Below, piece by piece: positions 1 to 8,223 of a stretch of DNA of 12,877 bases. A model generated the notes under the pieces. It saw only the letters and a program-made list of their open reading frames with translations. It searched no databases and was not told the DNA's origin. The translations under genes were made by a program, and so were the position numbers. The first letter of the stretch is position 1; each line of letters begins with the position of its first letter. The stretch is taken from NCBI GenBank assembly GCA_028711355.1, contig JAQTSL010000074.1, forward strand, positions 1-12,877, read 5' to 3'. The stretch comes from Rhodoferax sp. (GTDB lineage: Bacteria; Pseudomonadota; Gammaproteobacteria; Burkholderiales; Burkholderiaceae_C).

Positions 1-518
1 TTTTTGCCGAGGAATACCGCAAGCCGGTGGTGATTGCCGGTTTTGAGCCGCTGGATGTGATGCAGGCCATCGCCATGCTGATTCTGCAGGTCAACGAAGG
101 CCGTGCCGAAGTGGAAAACGAATTTTCCCGCGCTGTCAGCCGCGACGGCAATCGCAAGGCACAAGACCGGGTTGCCGAGGTGTTTGAGCTGCGCAGCGAA
201 TTCGAATGGCGCGGCTTGTCGGTGGTGCCGTATTCGGCGCTGAAGATTCGTGAAAAATATGGCGCGTTCGACGCCGAGCGGCGTTTTTCCATGGACTACA
301 AGTCGGTGCCTGACAACAAGGCCTGCGAATGCGGTGCCATTTTGCGCGGCGTCAAACGCCCGCAGGACTGCAAGATTTTTGGCACCGTCTGCACGCCAGA
401 GAACCCGGTCGGCTCGTGTATGGTCAGCAGCGAAGGCGCGTGTGCCGCGCACTACAGCTACGGCCGCTACAAAGACATGAAACCCGCGCTGAAGGAAGAG
501 GAAGCCAGTCATGAGTGA
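1..518 (+). CDS. hypD: Hydrogenase maturation protein HypD, C-terminal part (5' end outside window)
   Basis: HypD works with HypC as the scaffold on which the Fe(CN)2CO unit of [NiFe]-hydrogenases is built in the cytoplasm, receiving cyanide from HypE. The window holds about the last 171 residues of a protein that usually has about 370-380; the reading frame is open from base 3 to a TGA at 516-518. Visible family marks are the GFEPLD motif near the left edge and a cysteine-rich C-terminal region (CEC, then single Cys residues in CKIFGTVC, GSCM and GAC, followed by HYSYGR), which in HypD ligates the [4Fe-4S] cluster and surrounds the active site. The stop overlaps the hypE start by 8 bases, the usual translationally coupled hypD-hypE order. 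The frame shows no disruption. The identification is firm; only the missing N-terminus is unseen. Confidence 0.96.
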   Translation, partial: FAEEYRKPVVIAGFEPLDVMQAIAMLILQVNEGRAEVENEFSRAVSRDGNRKAQDRVAEVFELRSEFEWRGLSVVPYSALKIREKYGAFDAERRFSMDYKSVPDNKACECGAILRGVKRPQDCKIFGTVCTPENPVGSCMVSSEGACAAHYSYGRYKDMKPALKEEEASHE

Positions 519-1575
519 CGTCAAACGTGGTTACGTACGGCCGCTTGATCTGAAACACGGGCGCGTTGACATGACGCACGGCTCGGGCGGGCGCGCCATG
601 GTGCAACTCATCTCGGAGCTGTTTGCCAAACATCTGGGCAATGATTACCTGGGCCAGGGCAACGACGGTGCGGTGCTGCCCGCCCCGGTGATCGACGGCA
701 AACCGGCCCGGCTGGTGATGTCCACCGACTGCCATGTCGTGTCCCCGCTGTTTTTCCCTGGCGGTGATATCGGCTGTCTGTCGGTACACGGCACCGTCAA
801 TGACGTGGCGGTGATGGGGGCCACGCCGCTGTATCTGGCAGCAGGATTCATTCTGGAAGAAGGCTTTGCGCTGGGTGATCTGGCGCGTATCGTCGAGTCG
901 ATGGCAATCGCTGCCAACGCCGCTGGCGTGCCGGTGGTCACCGGCGACACCAAGGTGGTCGAGCGCGGCAAGGGTGACGGCATCTTCATCACCACCACCG
1001 GTGTTGGCATGCTGGCCGACGGTGTTGAGCTGGGCGGCGCGCGCGTGCGCCCGGGCGACGCCATCATCGTCTCTGGCACCCTGGGCGACCACGGCGTGGC
1101 CATCATGAGCCAGCGCGAAAACCTGTCGTTTGACGCCGTGATCCAGTCTGATACCGCGGCGCTGCACACACTGGTTGCAACGGTGTTGGCGACCGGTGCC
1201 GACGTACGCTGCCTGCGTGACCCTACGCGCGGCGGGCTGGCCTCCACGCTGAACGAAATCGCCGGGCAAAGCGGCGTTGGCATGATGCTGCACGAGAAAG
1301 CCATCCCGATCAAACCGGTGGTTGCCGCCGCGTGTGAATTTCTCGGGCTGGACCCGCTGTATGTAGCCAACGAAGGCAAGCTGATCGTGATCTGCGCGGG
1401 TGCCGACGCGCCGCGTGTGCTGGCAGCCATGCGCGCCCATCCGCAGGGTGTTGATGCCGCTGTCATTGGTGAAGCCATGGCCGATGACCACCACTTTGTG
1501 CAACTCACCACCGCCTTTGGTGGGCGGCGCATCGTTGACTGGCTGGCGGGTGAGCAGTTGCCGCGGATTTGTTAG
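511..1575 (+). CDS. hypE: Hydrogenase maturation protein HypE (carbamoyl dehydratase)
   Basis: HypE accepts a carbamoyl group from HypF on its C-terminal cysteine and dehydrates it with ATP to a thiocyanate. This is the source of the CN ligands for the hydrogenase iron, which are passed to HypC-HypD. The 354-residue length is typical. The sequence shows the N-terminal HGSGG element, the TDCHVVSPLFFPGGDIG block, VHGTVNDVAVMGA, VTGDTKVVERGKGDG, the DPTRGGLAS motif of the PurM/AIR-synthase-like fold, NEGKL, and the diagnostic C-terminal PRIC ending in the modifiable cysteine. The ATG at 511 is preceded by GAGGA at 498-502, eight bases upstream, and overlaps the hypD stop. It is the last gene of the hyp series in this window; the next gene is on the opposite strand and converges on it. 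Confidence 0.97.
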   Translation: MSDVKRGYVRPLDLKHGRVDMTHGSGGRAMVQLISELFAKHLGNDYLGQGNDGAVLPAPVIDGKPARLVMSTDCHVVSPLFFPGGDIGCLSVHGTVNDVAVMGATPLYLAAGFILEEGFALGDLARIVESMAIAANAAGVPVVTGDTKVVERGKGDGIFITTTGVGMLADGVELGGARVRPGDAIIVSGTLGDHGVAIMSQRENLSFDAVIQSDTAALHTLVATVLATGADVRCLRDPTRGGLASTLNEIAGQSGVGMMLHEKAIPIKPVVAAACEFLGLDPLYVANEGKLIVICAGADAPRVLAAMRAHPQGVDAAVIGEAMADDHHFVQLTTAFGGRRIVDWLAGEQLPRIC

Positions 1576-1585
1576 TGGGGTTACT

Positions 1586-1599
1586 GAATTGACCAATTC
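1586..1599. repeat. Short perfect inverted repeat between converging hypE and res
   Basis: GAATTG and CAATTC flank a 2-base centre in the 38-bp gap between the hypE stop and the res stop. The loop is too short and the arms too AT-rich for a convincing intrinsic terminator, although a run of five T follows at 1611-1615. It could act as a weak bidirectional terminator or be chance. Confidence 0.3.
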
Positions 1600-1613
1600 G
1601 CCCGGCCAGATTT

Positions 1614-4577
1614 TTATAGCAGGCTTTGCTGCAAAGAGGCTTGGTTCAGCGGGCGCAGTTTGGCGTAGTCCAGCAGCTCTGCCAGGCGCGCCCCTTTGGC
1701 CTGCCACTCATACACCACGTTTTCAGCCAGCAGCACGTAATGCCAGGGCAAGCCACTGCGGTGTTCTGGGGGCATAGTGTTGATGCGCTCACACCAGGCC
1801 ACAGCAGCCTTGTACTTGCGCTGCACGTTGGGGTGATTCGTTTGCTGCTGGGCCTTGGTTTCTGCCAGATAAATGGCATCCCCCGTGCGCAGCAAAAAGT
1901 CGGGTGAATAAAACGCAGGCAAGCCATCCTCTTTCACATACCGCAGGCGGGCAAAGGTGTGGCGGTTTTCGCTGATTTTGCAAAACGCCAGCACCTGCGC
2001 GTCGGCCTGCGCCCAGTGGATGAAGGTGCGCTCCAGCCCGCCATTACGCGCGGGCCATGCCAGGCGGGTGTAGATGCATTTGGACACCGCCACCGAATTG
2101 GATTCGCGCATCACCAGCTTGGGCACTTCAGACAGGTAGCGTGCATGCACCTCGGTCTGGCCGGTGACGTGCTTTTGTTCGGATTCAAGCAAGGCTACCG
2201 CAAACACCTTGGTGATGTGATCGACAACCGGTTGCAGCAGCAACACGCGCCAGTTTTCGCCGTCCAGCGGGTTGAAATCTGCGCCAAACAGGTGCAACCA
2301 GATGTAGTCGTCCAACCAACCCGTCAGCTCTGCCGTGTTCACTTGCAGATAGGGTTTTGCCAAGTGCGTGGCGATTTTGTTGCCTTTTGGCATGGGTTCA
2401 CTTAACGCCTGGCTGATGCGCCGTGTCAGGCGGCTCAAATATTCGTTGTAGCCCCCCACGTTCATGACTGCGCCATCCACCCGGTAGTCGCCAAACAGCG
2501 TGGCGCTTTGCAGGTCTTGCGAGATGAAGGTGTCGCCCTTGCCCAGCAAGCCGGTCAGTTGCTCAAACGGCATGGCGGTAAAAGCGGGCAGGGCAGACAA
2601 ATCCATCGGCGTGTGGTCACGCACCTCGTCAGCTTCTTGCAGGATGAACGGAATGCCGAAATCAAACGTCTCGTAGTCTGTGCGCAACTCGGCGGCCATG
2701 ATGTCACCTGTGGCACTGGTGTTATCCATGTCGTCACCAGTTGTACCTGCCAGCCCTTCCTTGATCAACTCGTCATAAAACGACTGAAAGGCCGGGTGTT
2801 CCACAATAGAGAGCACGTCAAGCAAGCTGCCAGGCTCTTGCCCCGCGTTGATGCGGTCACGGTTTTCACGCTTCAGGTCGGTGTATTCGTCATCACGCCA
2901 CATCAGCCGCAAGCCCCGGCCAATGGTCTGCTCCAGCAAAATCTGCGCTTGGCTACTGCGCAGCGGTACGATGACGCAGATGTTGTTCACATCAAAGCCT
3001 TCGCGCAGCATCAGCACGCTGACGATGACACGCGGCGTCGTGTGGTGGTCCACACTGAACAGCCGCTCCCGCATCGGCTCCCAGTCTTTTTCACCCAGTT
3101 CGGCTTTTTTGCCCGAGTCAATGGTCATCACCTCATCTTCACGCAGCCCCTCCTGGTCTTGTAAAAAAGAGGCCACCAGGGGTGACACCGTGGTGTCTTC
3201 GCACACCACCAGCATTTTGGGGTGACGCGTGGGGTCCAGCGCGGCAAAGTCAGCTTCCAGCTTGCGCAGTTTCTTTAACCCGGCACGCAGCATCACGCGC
3301 TGGCCTTCGCTTAAAGCCGGTTGTCCAGATTCGTCCCGCGCGGCTTTGAAATCCAGCGGCAACGCGCCAATCTCTTTGCGCCGATCCAACACCAGCGACT
3401 TCACCAAGCCGGCGCGCATGGCGCTTTTCAAATCAAAGTCGGTGATGATGTGTGGGAAGTAAATCTTGCGTTTGGTCTTGCCCGAGCCGACATCGTTGTA
3501 CGGCGTGGCAGAAAAGTCCATTTGCACAAAACGCCGTCCCTTGCTGGCGGCAATTTTGGACAAACTCTTTTGCCATTCCACCTCGGTGCTTTCGCCCTCG
3601 CGCTTGAATTCATGAATATGGTGCGCCTCGTCGTTGAACACCATCAGCTCGGGCAGGCTCGCCAAAAATTCCAGCACATTGCCACGCGCATAACGACGGT
3701 CGAGCACCTCCAGGCTGTTGCCGGTAGCGCGTCCGGGCGTGAGTGGCAACACGGCGTTCACCACCTGTTGCGCCTCCAGCGGCGCACCCAGCGCCTGGAC
3801 TTCTTCCACATCTTCTGCAACATCACCCTCATTCAGCAGATGCCAGTTGGTGATGGCGATCATGCCGTTGCCAGTCGCTTTGAGGCCAATCTCGGTCTTG
3901 CTGCACACATTGCCACGCACAAAGGCAAACACCGCGTCACGATGAACATCGGGCACAAACAGGTCGGCAAAGCGGACAGTGTCAGACGTGGCAAAGTCCC
4001 GTGCGCCCGACACACCACCCAACGCGTTCACACTCAGCTTGCCGCAAAACGCGTCCAGCAGCCGCTCGTAAACAATCAAGCCGGGCGCCACCACCATGAA
4101 TTGACGGGTAAAACGCGCATCGTCAACGCCTTCAGCCAGAGCCTCTGTTTTGTTGAGCAACTGCCAGATCAACAGCGCTTGCAACACCCAGGTTTTGCCG
4201 GTGCCGGTGGCCATCTTGAAGCAGTATTTGGGGTGTGCGTGTTTGGCCTGCGCCACCTCATTCAGCCGTGTGCCGCCCAGCAACGCATCGGGTGCGCAAG
4301 CCTTGTACAAATCCAGCAGTGTCCAGTGCGCTGCGTCTTTGCCCAGCACTTCATGCGCCACGATGGCGTTCAGAATAGCCTGCTTTTGCCCGATGTGAAA
4401 GTTCAGCCCACTGCGGGCCAGCACCATGTCCTCGCCAAACCACCACAGTAGCAGCTCGGCGGTGGTGGGCGTCACCAGCTCCAGAATGTCAGCCGCGCCG
4501 GATTCAAGGCCCAGGCAGAGCTGGCGGGTTTTGGCGGTCAGGGCGGTGGAGAGAGCGAGTGGGTCAGATTCCATCAT
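1614..4577 (-). CDS. res: Type III-like restriction subunit Res: DEAH helicase with C-terminal PD-(D/E)XK nuclease
   Basis: The 987-residue protein has superfamily 2 helicase motifs in order: Walker A ATGTGKT (123-129), DEAH in VFNDEAHH (316-319), SATP (356-359), LREGFD (524-529) and motif VI QTIGRGLR (550-557). Near the C-terminus, SPDFLL (D893) followed by AETKA (E906, K908) matches a PD-(D/E)XK nuclease core. This order is that of type III Res subunits, which translocate or switch on DNA and cleave together with Mod. The symbol is by role, not by close identity to EcoP15I. The start is ATGATG at 4577; no good ribosome site is visible. The gene stands apart from its presumed partner mod (8682-10787) instead of following it, and is divergent from a solitary higA 50 bp away. 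All motifs look intact. An alternative is a stand-alone defence helicase-nuclease. Confidence 0.88.
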   Translation of the reverse strand: MMESDPLALSTALTAKTRQLCLGLESGAADILELVTPTTAELLLWWFGEDMVLARSGLNFHIGQKQAILNAIVAHEVLGKDAAHWTLLDLYKACAPDALLGGTRLNEVAQAKHAHPKYCFKMATGTGKTWVLQALLIWQLLNKTEALAEGVDDARFTRQFMVVAPGLIVYERLLDAFCGKLSVNALGGVSGARDFATSDTVRFADLFVPDVHRDAVFAFVRGNVCSKTEIGLKATGNGMIAITNWHLLNEGDVAEDVEEVQALGAPLEAQQVVNAVLPLTPGRATGNSLEVLDRRYARGNVLEFLASLPELMVFNDEAHHIHEFKREGESTEVEWQKSLSKIAASKGRRFVQMDFSATPYNDVGSGKTKRKIYFPHIITDFDLKSAMRAGLVKSLVLDRRKEIGALPLDFKAARDESGQPALSEGQRVMLRAGLKKLRKLEADFAALDPTRHPKMLVVCEDTTVSPLVASFLQDQEGLREDEVMTIDSGKKAELGEKDWEPMRERLFSVDHHTTPRVIVSVLMLREGFDVNNICVIVPLRSSQAQILLEQTIGRGLRLMWRDDEYTDLKRENRDRINAGQEPGSLLDVLSIVEHPAFQSFYDELIKEGLAGTTGDDMDNTSATGDIMAAELRTDYETFDFGIPFILQEADEVRDHTPMDLSALPAFTAMPFEQLTGLLGKGDTFISQDLQSATLFGDYRVDGAVMNVGGYNEYLSRLTRRISQALSEPMPKGNKIATHLAKPYLQVNTAELTGWLDDYIWLHLFGADFNPLDGENWRVLLLQPVVDHITKVFAVALLESEQKHVTGQTEVHARYLSEVPKLVMRESNSVAVSKCIYTRLAWPARNGGLERTFIHWAQADAQVLAFCKISENRHTFARLRYVKEDGLPAFYSPDFLLRTGDAIYLAETKAQQQTNHPNVQRKYKAAVAWCERINTMPPEHRSGLPWHYVLLAENVVYEWQAKGARLAELLDYAKLRPLNQASLQQSLL

Positions 4578-4605
4578 GTGGATACTTTCTGGAAATAGGA
4601 CAAAT

Positions 4606-4617
4606 CTGTTAATACAG
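4606..4617. promoter_or_regulatory. Candidate operator in the res/higA divergent intergenic region
   Basis: The 50-bp space between the divergent res and higA starts contains CTGT-TAAT-ACAG, a short inverted repeat with 4-base arms. It overlaps a possible extended -10 for higA (TGTTAATAC, 4607-4615), and would lie in the upstream promoter region of res. HigA proteins normally bind inverted repeats over their own promoters, so this is the natural place to look. The arms are short, and assignment to HigA is inference. Confidence 0.35.
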
Positions 4618-4627
4618 TGACTGCTTC

Positions 4628-4936
4628 ATGAAAAATTTGAAATTGACCAACGGTCTGCCAGCCATTCACCCCGGTGAATATTTGCGTGAAATTTTGGACG
4701 ATATGGCACTGACGCAGGCGGCGTTTGCGGATGCCATTGGTGTGTCGCCCATGCGGGTGTCGCATGTCCTCAAGGGCGACAAGCCGGTGACAGCCGAGCT
4801 TGCGCTGCGCCTGGGGCAAGCCTTTGGTCAAAGTCCGCAATACTGGCTGAATTTGCAAGCGGATTACGACTTGAAAATTGCCAAAGCAGCCTTCAAGGAC
4901 AGCCTGCGCCATGTGCGGGAACTGGCCGTGGCGTAG
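4628..4936 (+). CDS. higA: Solitary HigA-family antitoxin / XRE regulator
   Basis: The 102-residue protein carries the HigA signature: IHPGEYLREIL at the start, a helix-turn-helix (LTQAAFADAIGVSPMRVSHVLKG), then ALRLG and YWLNLQADYDLKIA. HigA proteins neutralise the HigB mRNA endonuclease and repress their own promoter. Here no HigB lies upstream: the preceding gene is res, on the other strand. The gene is therefore an orphan antitoxin or a dedicated repressor. The ATG at 4628 lacks a clear Shine-Dalgarno sequence and may be read from a very short leader. A 69-aa gene follows after 37 bp on the same strand. It resembles the second HigA at 11675 in every conserved block. Family assignment is certain; the role as a controller of res is inference. 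Confidence 0.9.
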   Translation: MKNLKLTNGLPAIHPGEYLREILDDMALTQAAFADAIGVSPMRVSHVLKGDKPVTAELALRLGQAFGQSPQYWLNLQADYDLKIAKAAFKDSLRHVRELAVA

Positions 4937-4973
4937 CTGCTTCTTATCGGCGAGTGTGAATTGAGGCATCAGC

Positions 4974-5183
4974 ATGGCTCAGAACTTGAAAACTGGTGGA
5001 TGGGACGATTCGCTCACGCCTTCGACGCGCTTACTGAATCAGAGGCTCGGTACCTTGCCCGCACCGAGGGATCTGACACCATCCGAAATTGAATTGCTGC
5101 TGCAAAGCAAGCGTGAATTGGCTGAACAAGCCTTTGCGGCACCCACGCGTGCGACGGTGCACAAGGTGACGGCACGCGCCTGA
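4974..5183 (+). CDS. Small hypothetical protein (69 aa) downstream of solitary higA
   Basis: I do not recognise this protein. It is supported by a good ribosome site (GAGG seven bases before the ATG), by lying 37 bp downstream of higA on the same strand, and by filling the space exactly up to the converging GTPase gene: its stop is 9 bp from the GTPase stop. The sequence is soluble and partly helical, with a Pro/Thr-rich middle (TLPAPRDLTPSEIELLL) and a helix QSKRELAEQAFA. It has no cysteines, no signal peptide and no membrane segment. It has no resemblance to a HigB/RelE toxin, so it is not the missing toxin of the adjacent HigA. It may be an accessory of that regulator or of the restriction system. 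Confidence 0.6.
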   Translation: MAQNLKTGGWDDSLTPSTRLLNQRLGTLPAPRDLTPSEIELLLQSKRELAEQAFAAPTRATVHKVTARA

Positions 5184-5192
5184 CGTGACTCA

Positions 5193-8075
5193 CTAAACCA
5201 GTGCATGGCCAGGGACGACAAATACGTCATTTTCCGTCGCACGTACCCGCCTGAGTGCTGGTCGATGTGCGGCCAGCCCCGTGGCGGGTTTATAGACATA
5301 TAGCCCACGCCCCAATTTGAACAACACGCCGTGATCGGTGGCCAACCAGCGGTCATGCAAGCCGATGTCAAACCGAATCGTCAACGCCACGCCAAATTGA
5401 TCAAACATATCCCGCGTTGCAGCGGCGAAATCATGCGTTTGGCGTTCGAGCAATTCTGCTGGTGCCTGTGTCGTCACCACCTCCATTTCTTTGGGGTGGG
5501 CGCACTCGGCCACGTGCACCAAAAACTCGTTGAAATTGCGTAGTTGGTTAACGGTGTGCAAGTAGGGGTCAACCAGCGACAGGCGAAGTGAACCTTGCAA
5601 AAATCGCGGTTCAAACAATCGCTCAAGCGGCCATCCGGTGGCGTTTTCGATGAGTTGCAAGCGCTTCACCATGACCGTGGCTTGGGTGCGCACTTGCGCA
5701 GACCAGTCAGTTCCTGAAATCAGCGGTAAAGCCGCCAAGGCAGACGCCGCCACATCGTTAGAACCGTTGGGCGCAGCGTCTGCTGTATCCAAGTGCGCTG
5801 TAGGTTTGACGGTGGGCACCACTGGCGTAGCGGCAACAGGTTTCAACTTTTCGGTCGGTACGAAAGCCAGGCTTTGTGTCAAGTCTAGAACTTGAACCAC
5901 CTCGGCATCAATTTGTGCAATCAGTGCCTGCGCCGACTCTGCCATTTCAGCCAGGTGTTCGGTGGTTGCCGACAGAATGTGGTCAGATGTTTGTTCCAGC
6001 AGCAACTGCACATCGTCCAGCGCGTCGCGGGGCGCTGCTTTGCTTTCCTCCAATAGAAAATCATCAAAGCCCTTTTTGCTGTCACCCAAATAATCCAGCA
6101 AGGCTTTGCGCAACATCCCTCTGACTTCACTGTAAAAGCCTTTGACGGCAATGTTTTGCCGATCAACAGTGCCACGGTCCCATATCTCGGCCACAGCGCG
6201 GCGGCAGTTGGTGATTTGATCGGACACCTCATCGTTGACAAAATCCTCAAGCAATTGCAAGACCTTCAATTCCTCAGCGGCCATCTTCTCTTGCGCCCGC
6301 TCAAACGTGCGCTTGAGTGAGGTTCGCAGTCGGCCCGTGACATCCAATGGCACTCCTGCCCCCATGTCAAGCTGCGTTGTGATGCGTTCGCTCTCTTTGG
6401 CCAGTTTGATCAGTTGTGCCTCAAACTGTGCGGCGTATTGACCAAACAAGTTGGTGTGCTCAGTCAGCAGTTGTTGCACCTTGGGGAACACTTGGTTTGC
6501 GACTTGGCCCTGCAAGCCGGTCATGTAGCCCCAGTATCCCGATCGACGCGTGCGCCAGTGACGGCCCATGTCGCTGGATTCAAAGTCCCGCAATGGTTGC
6601 TCGGCCAGCACGCCAATAAACTCCAGCATCGTGGCATCGTGCTGCGTTTGTTCTGCAAGACGGGTGCTCAGCAATTGGACTTGTTGCTCAACAGCCCCGG
6701 CAAACCGTTGGCCAGCCTGCCCAAATTCCTGGCGAAATGTATGCAGCTTTTGTTCAGCCACCTCCTTGTTGGGCGTGTTGTTCAAGGCATAGAGTCGCGC
6801 TTGCATGACAGACTGCAAGTCCAGCAAAATCGTTCGCGCCCCGTGCACCAAATTTTCGGCGGTTTGCGCCAGGCGCGACTCGCTGCTCAGAAGTGTTAGC
6901 AAACGTCGATGCAAATCGCGCACCCCGCCCGGGTCTTGGGGGTGCATTTGAAACGGCAGACCGCGGTTCTCATTTGCATCACGGTGCAAGCGCGCGGAGG
7001 TGAAGACGATCGGCACGTCGCCCAACTGCTCTTGATACCGTTGTAGAGATTCGTCTTGGGCCAGGTCTTTCAAGGTGACGGCAATGGCGGCTTCGATGCG
7101 CAAGCGTTCGCGCGCAATGCAATGCTCAATGGGGGTGGGTTCCTCGTCGTCATCAGTGGCCTCCTTGATGACCTTGGTGTAGGTTTCATCAAATTGGGTG
7201 ATGACCACAATCAACTGACGCACCGTACCCTTGCGCAGCAGCGACAGCAAAAACTCTTTTTCTGACTGGTCATAGGCGGGCCCTGATTTGGTCAGAAACA
7301 ACACGGCATCCACACCGGCCACCGTTTGCTCGGTCAAGGTCACGCGAAACCGCTCGGTGTCACCCAGCCCGGGGGTATCGATCAGCTCAACGCCTTGCGC
7401 CAAAATCTCAGATGGCGCTTGCAACTCAATCGAATCGACTAGGCAGTGCAGCGGGCTGCCAGATGACGTGTATTCTTTGAGTACACGCTGAAATTCGATC
7501 GTCGCTTTTTTGGTAGCACCTGCGGCCAGATGGCGTTCGACCACTTTGCCTTGCTCAGTGATAAATTCCCGCTCAAGCGCCGTCAAATCTGGCAGCGGTG
7601 CCGCTGGCAATGGCACACCATCCTTGTCTTTTGGCTTTTTTTGCTTGCTGAGTTCAAACCAATTGCGAACCCGTTGCGCGTCCACATTGCGTTCATCCTG
7701 TGCATACAGTTGCTTGAGTTCATGCCAGGTCTGCGCACGCAAAAATCGAATGCTGGCCCGCACCTCGGTGCCATACCGAAACGTGGTCACGGCCGCGGTT
7801 TCAGGCAGCGTGCCCTCGCTGGAAAGTCTGATGCCCAGCAATTCGTTTACAAAAAAAGACTTGCCTGCCTTGAATCGACCCACCACCGCCACCTTGTAAG
7901 TGTCGGGCACTTGCATATCTTTTAATAGTGCGCCAAGCGCATCAGCTGTGCGCTTGCACTCTTTTCCTATGCGAGCCCCCTTGATGTTGGCTCGACCTTG
8001 CAAGCCAACTTGCACTTGCGACAAGTGAGTGGTGAGCGTTTGAATATCACTTCTGAGTTGCTTGGGTGTTTTCAT
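5193..8075 (-). CDS. Dynamin-like GTPase with C-terminal MITD1_C-like (PLD-fold) domain
   Basis: The 960-residue protein starts with a dynamin-type GTPase domain: P-loop GRFKAGKS (66-73), switch I PETAAVTTFRYG (91-102), DTPG (233-236), a G4 variant TQFD (293-296) where dynamins usually have TKxD, and a TSA element at 359-361. Residues about 400-735 are long and helical, with many Gln, Glu and Leu residues, as expected of a dynamin stalk. A Pro/Ala/Thr linker (about 740-790) follows. The last 140 or so residues match the C-terminal domain of eukaryotic MITD1: DPYL...QLRNFNEFL (836-852), HDR (907-909), GVLFKLGRGLYVYKP (916-930), and a closing R...T..D.FVV pattern. In MITD1 this domain has a phospholipase-D-like fold without known catalysis and binds membranes. 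No transmembrane helix is evident. The ATG at 8075 follows AGGGA at a spacing of 8. It lies downstream of mod and the zinc-finger gene on the same strand. Function in the cell is not known; membrane remodelling or sensing in phage defence is inferred. Confidence 0.88.
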   Translation of the reverse strand: MKTPKQLRSDIQTLTTHLSQVQVGLQGRANIKGARIGKECKRTADALGALLKDMQVPDTYKVAVVGRFKAGKSFFVNELLGIRLSSEGTLPETAAVTTFRYGTEVRASIRFLRAQTWHELKQLYAQDERNVDAQRVRNWFELSKQKKPKDKDGVPLPAAPLPDLTALEREFITEQGKVVERHLAAGATKKATIEFQRVLKEYTSSGSPLHCLVDSIELQAPSEILAQGVELIDTPGLGDTERFRVTLTEQTVAGVDAVLFLTKSGPAYDQSEKEFLLSLLRKGTVRQLIVVITQFDETYTKVIKEATDDDEEPTPIEHCIARERLRIEAAIAVTLKDLAQDESLQRYQEQLGDVPIVFTSARLHRDANENRGLPFQMHPQDPGGVRDLHRRLLTLLSSESRLAQTAENLVHGARTILLDLQSVMQARLYALNNTPNKEVAEQKLHTFRQEFGQAGQRFAGAVEQQVQLLSTRLAEQTQHDATMLEFIGVLAEQPLRDFESSDMGRHWRTRRSGYWGYMTGLQGQVANQVFPKVQQLLTEHTNLFGQYAAQFEAQLIKLAKESERITTQLDMGAGVPLDVTGRLRTSLKRTFERAQEKMAAEELKVLQLLEDFVNDEVSDQITNCRRAVAEIWDRGTVDRQNIAVKGFYSEVRGMLRKALLDYLGDSKKGFDDFLLEESKAAPRDALDDVQLLLEQTSDHILSATTEHLAEMAESAQALIAQIDAEVVQVLDLTQSLAFVPTEKLKPVAATPVVPTVKPTAHLDTADAAPNGSNDVAASALAALPLISGTDWSAQVRTQATVMVKRLQLIENATGWPLERLFEPRFLQGSLRLSLVDPYLHTVNQLRNFNEFLVHVAECAHPKEMEVVTTQAPAELLERQTHDFAAATRDMFDQFGVALTIRFDIGLHDRWLATDHGVLFKLGRGLYVYKPATGLAAHRPALRRVRATENDVFVVPGHALV

Positions 8076-8223
8076 GCTGGGGTTCCCTAGTTGAAATGAA
8101 TGGCTTTTTGCGTCTGGCGTGTTTAACTGTCCATGTGCTGATTGATGAAAGACAGATCAGGGCCGCTGTGCCATGTGTAGTGATGCAACATTGGCGTGCG
8201 GCTCATTTCCGAAGTTGGCACCA

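Noticed and set aside
1586..1599. GAATTGACCAATTC considered as a strong intrinsic terminator
   Set aside because: The two-base centre and AT-rich arms give a poor hairpin, and the T run starts 12 bases later.
424..1707. Long open frame (427 codons) on the minus strand opposite hypE
   Set aside because: It is antisense to hypE, which has full family motifs. The translation is low-complexity in Arg, Gln, His and Ala, as expected of a GC-rich shadow frame.
3321..4451. Open frame of 376 codons on the plus strand opposite res
   Set aside because: It is antisense to the helicase motifs of res. Its His/Gln/Arg-rich composition has no family pattern.
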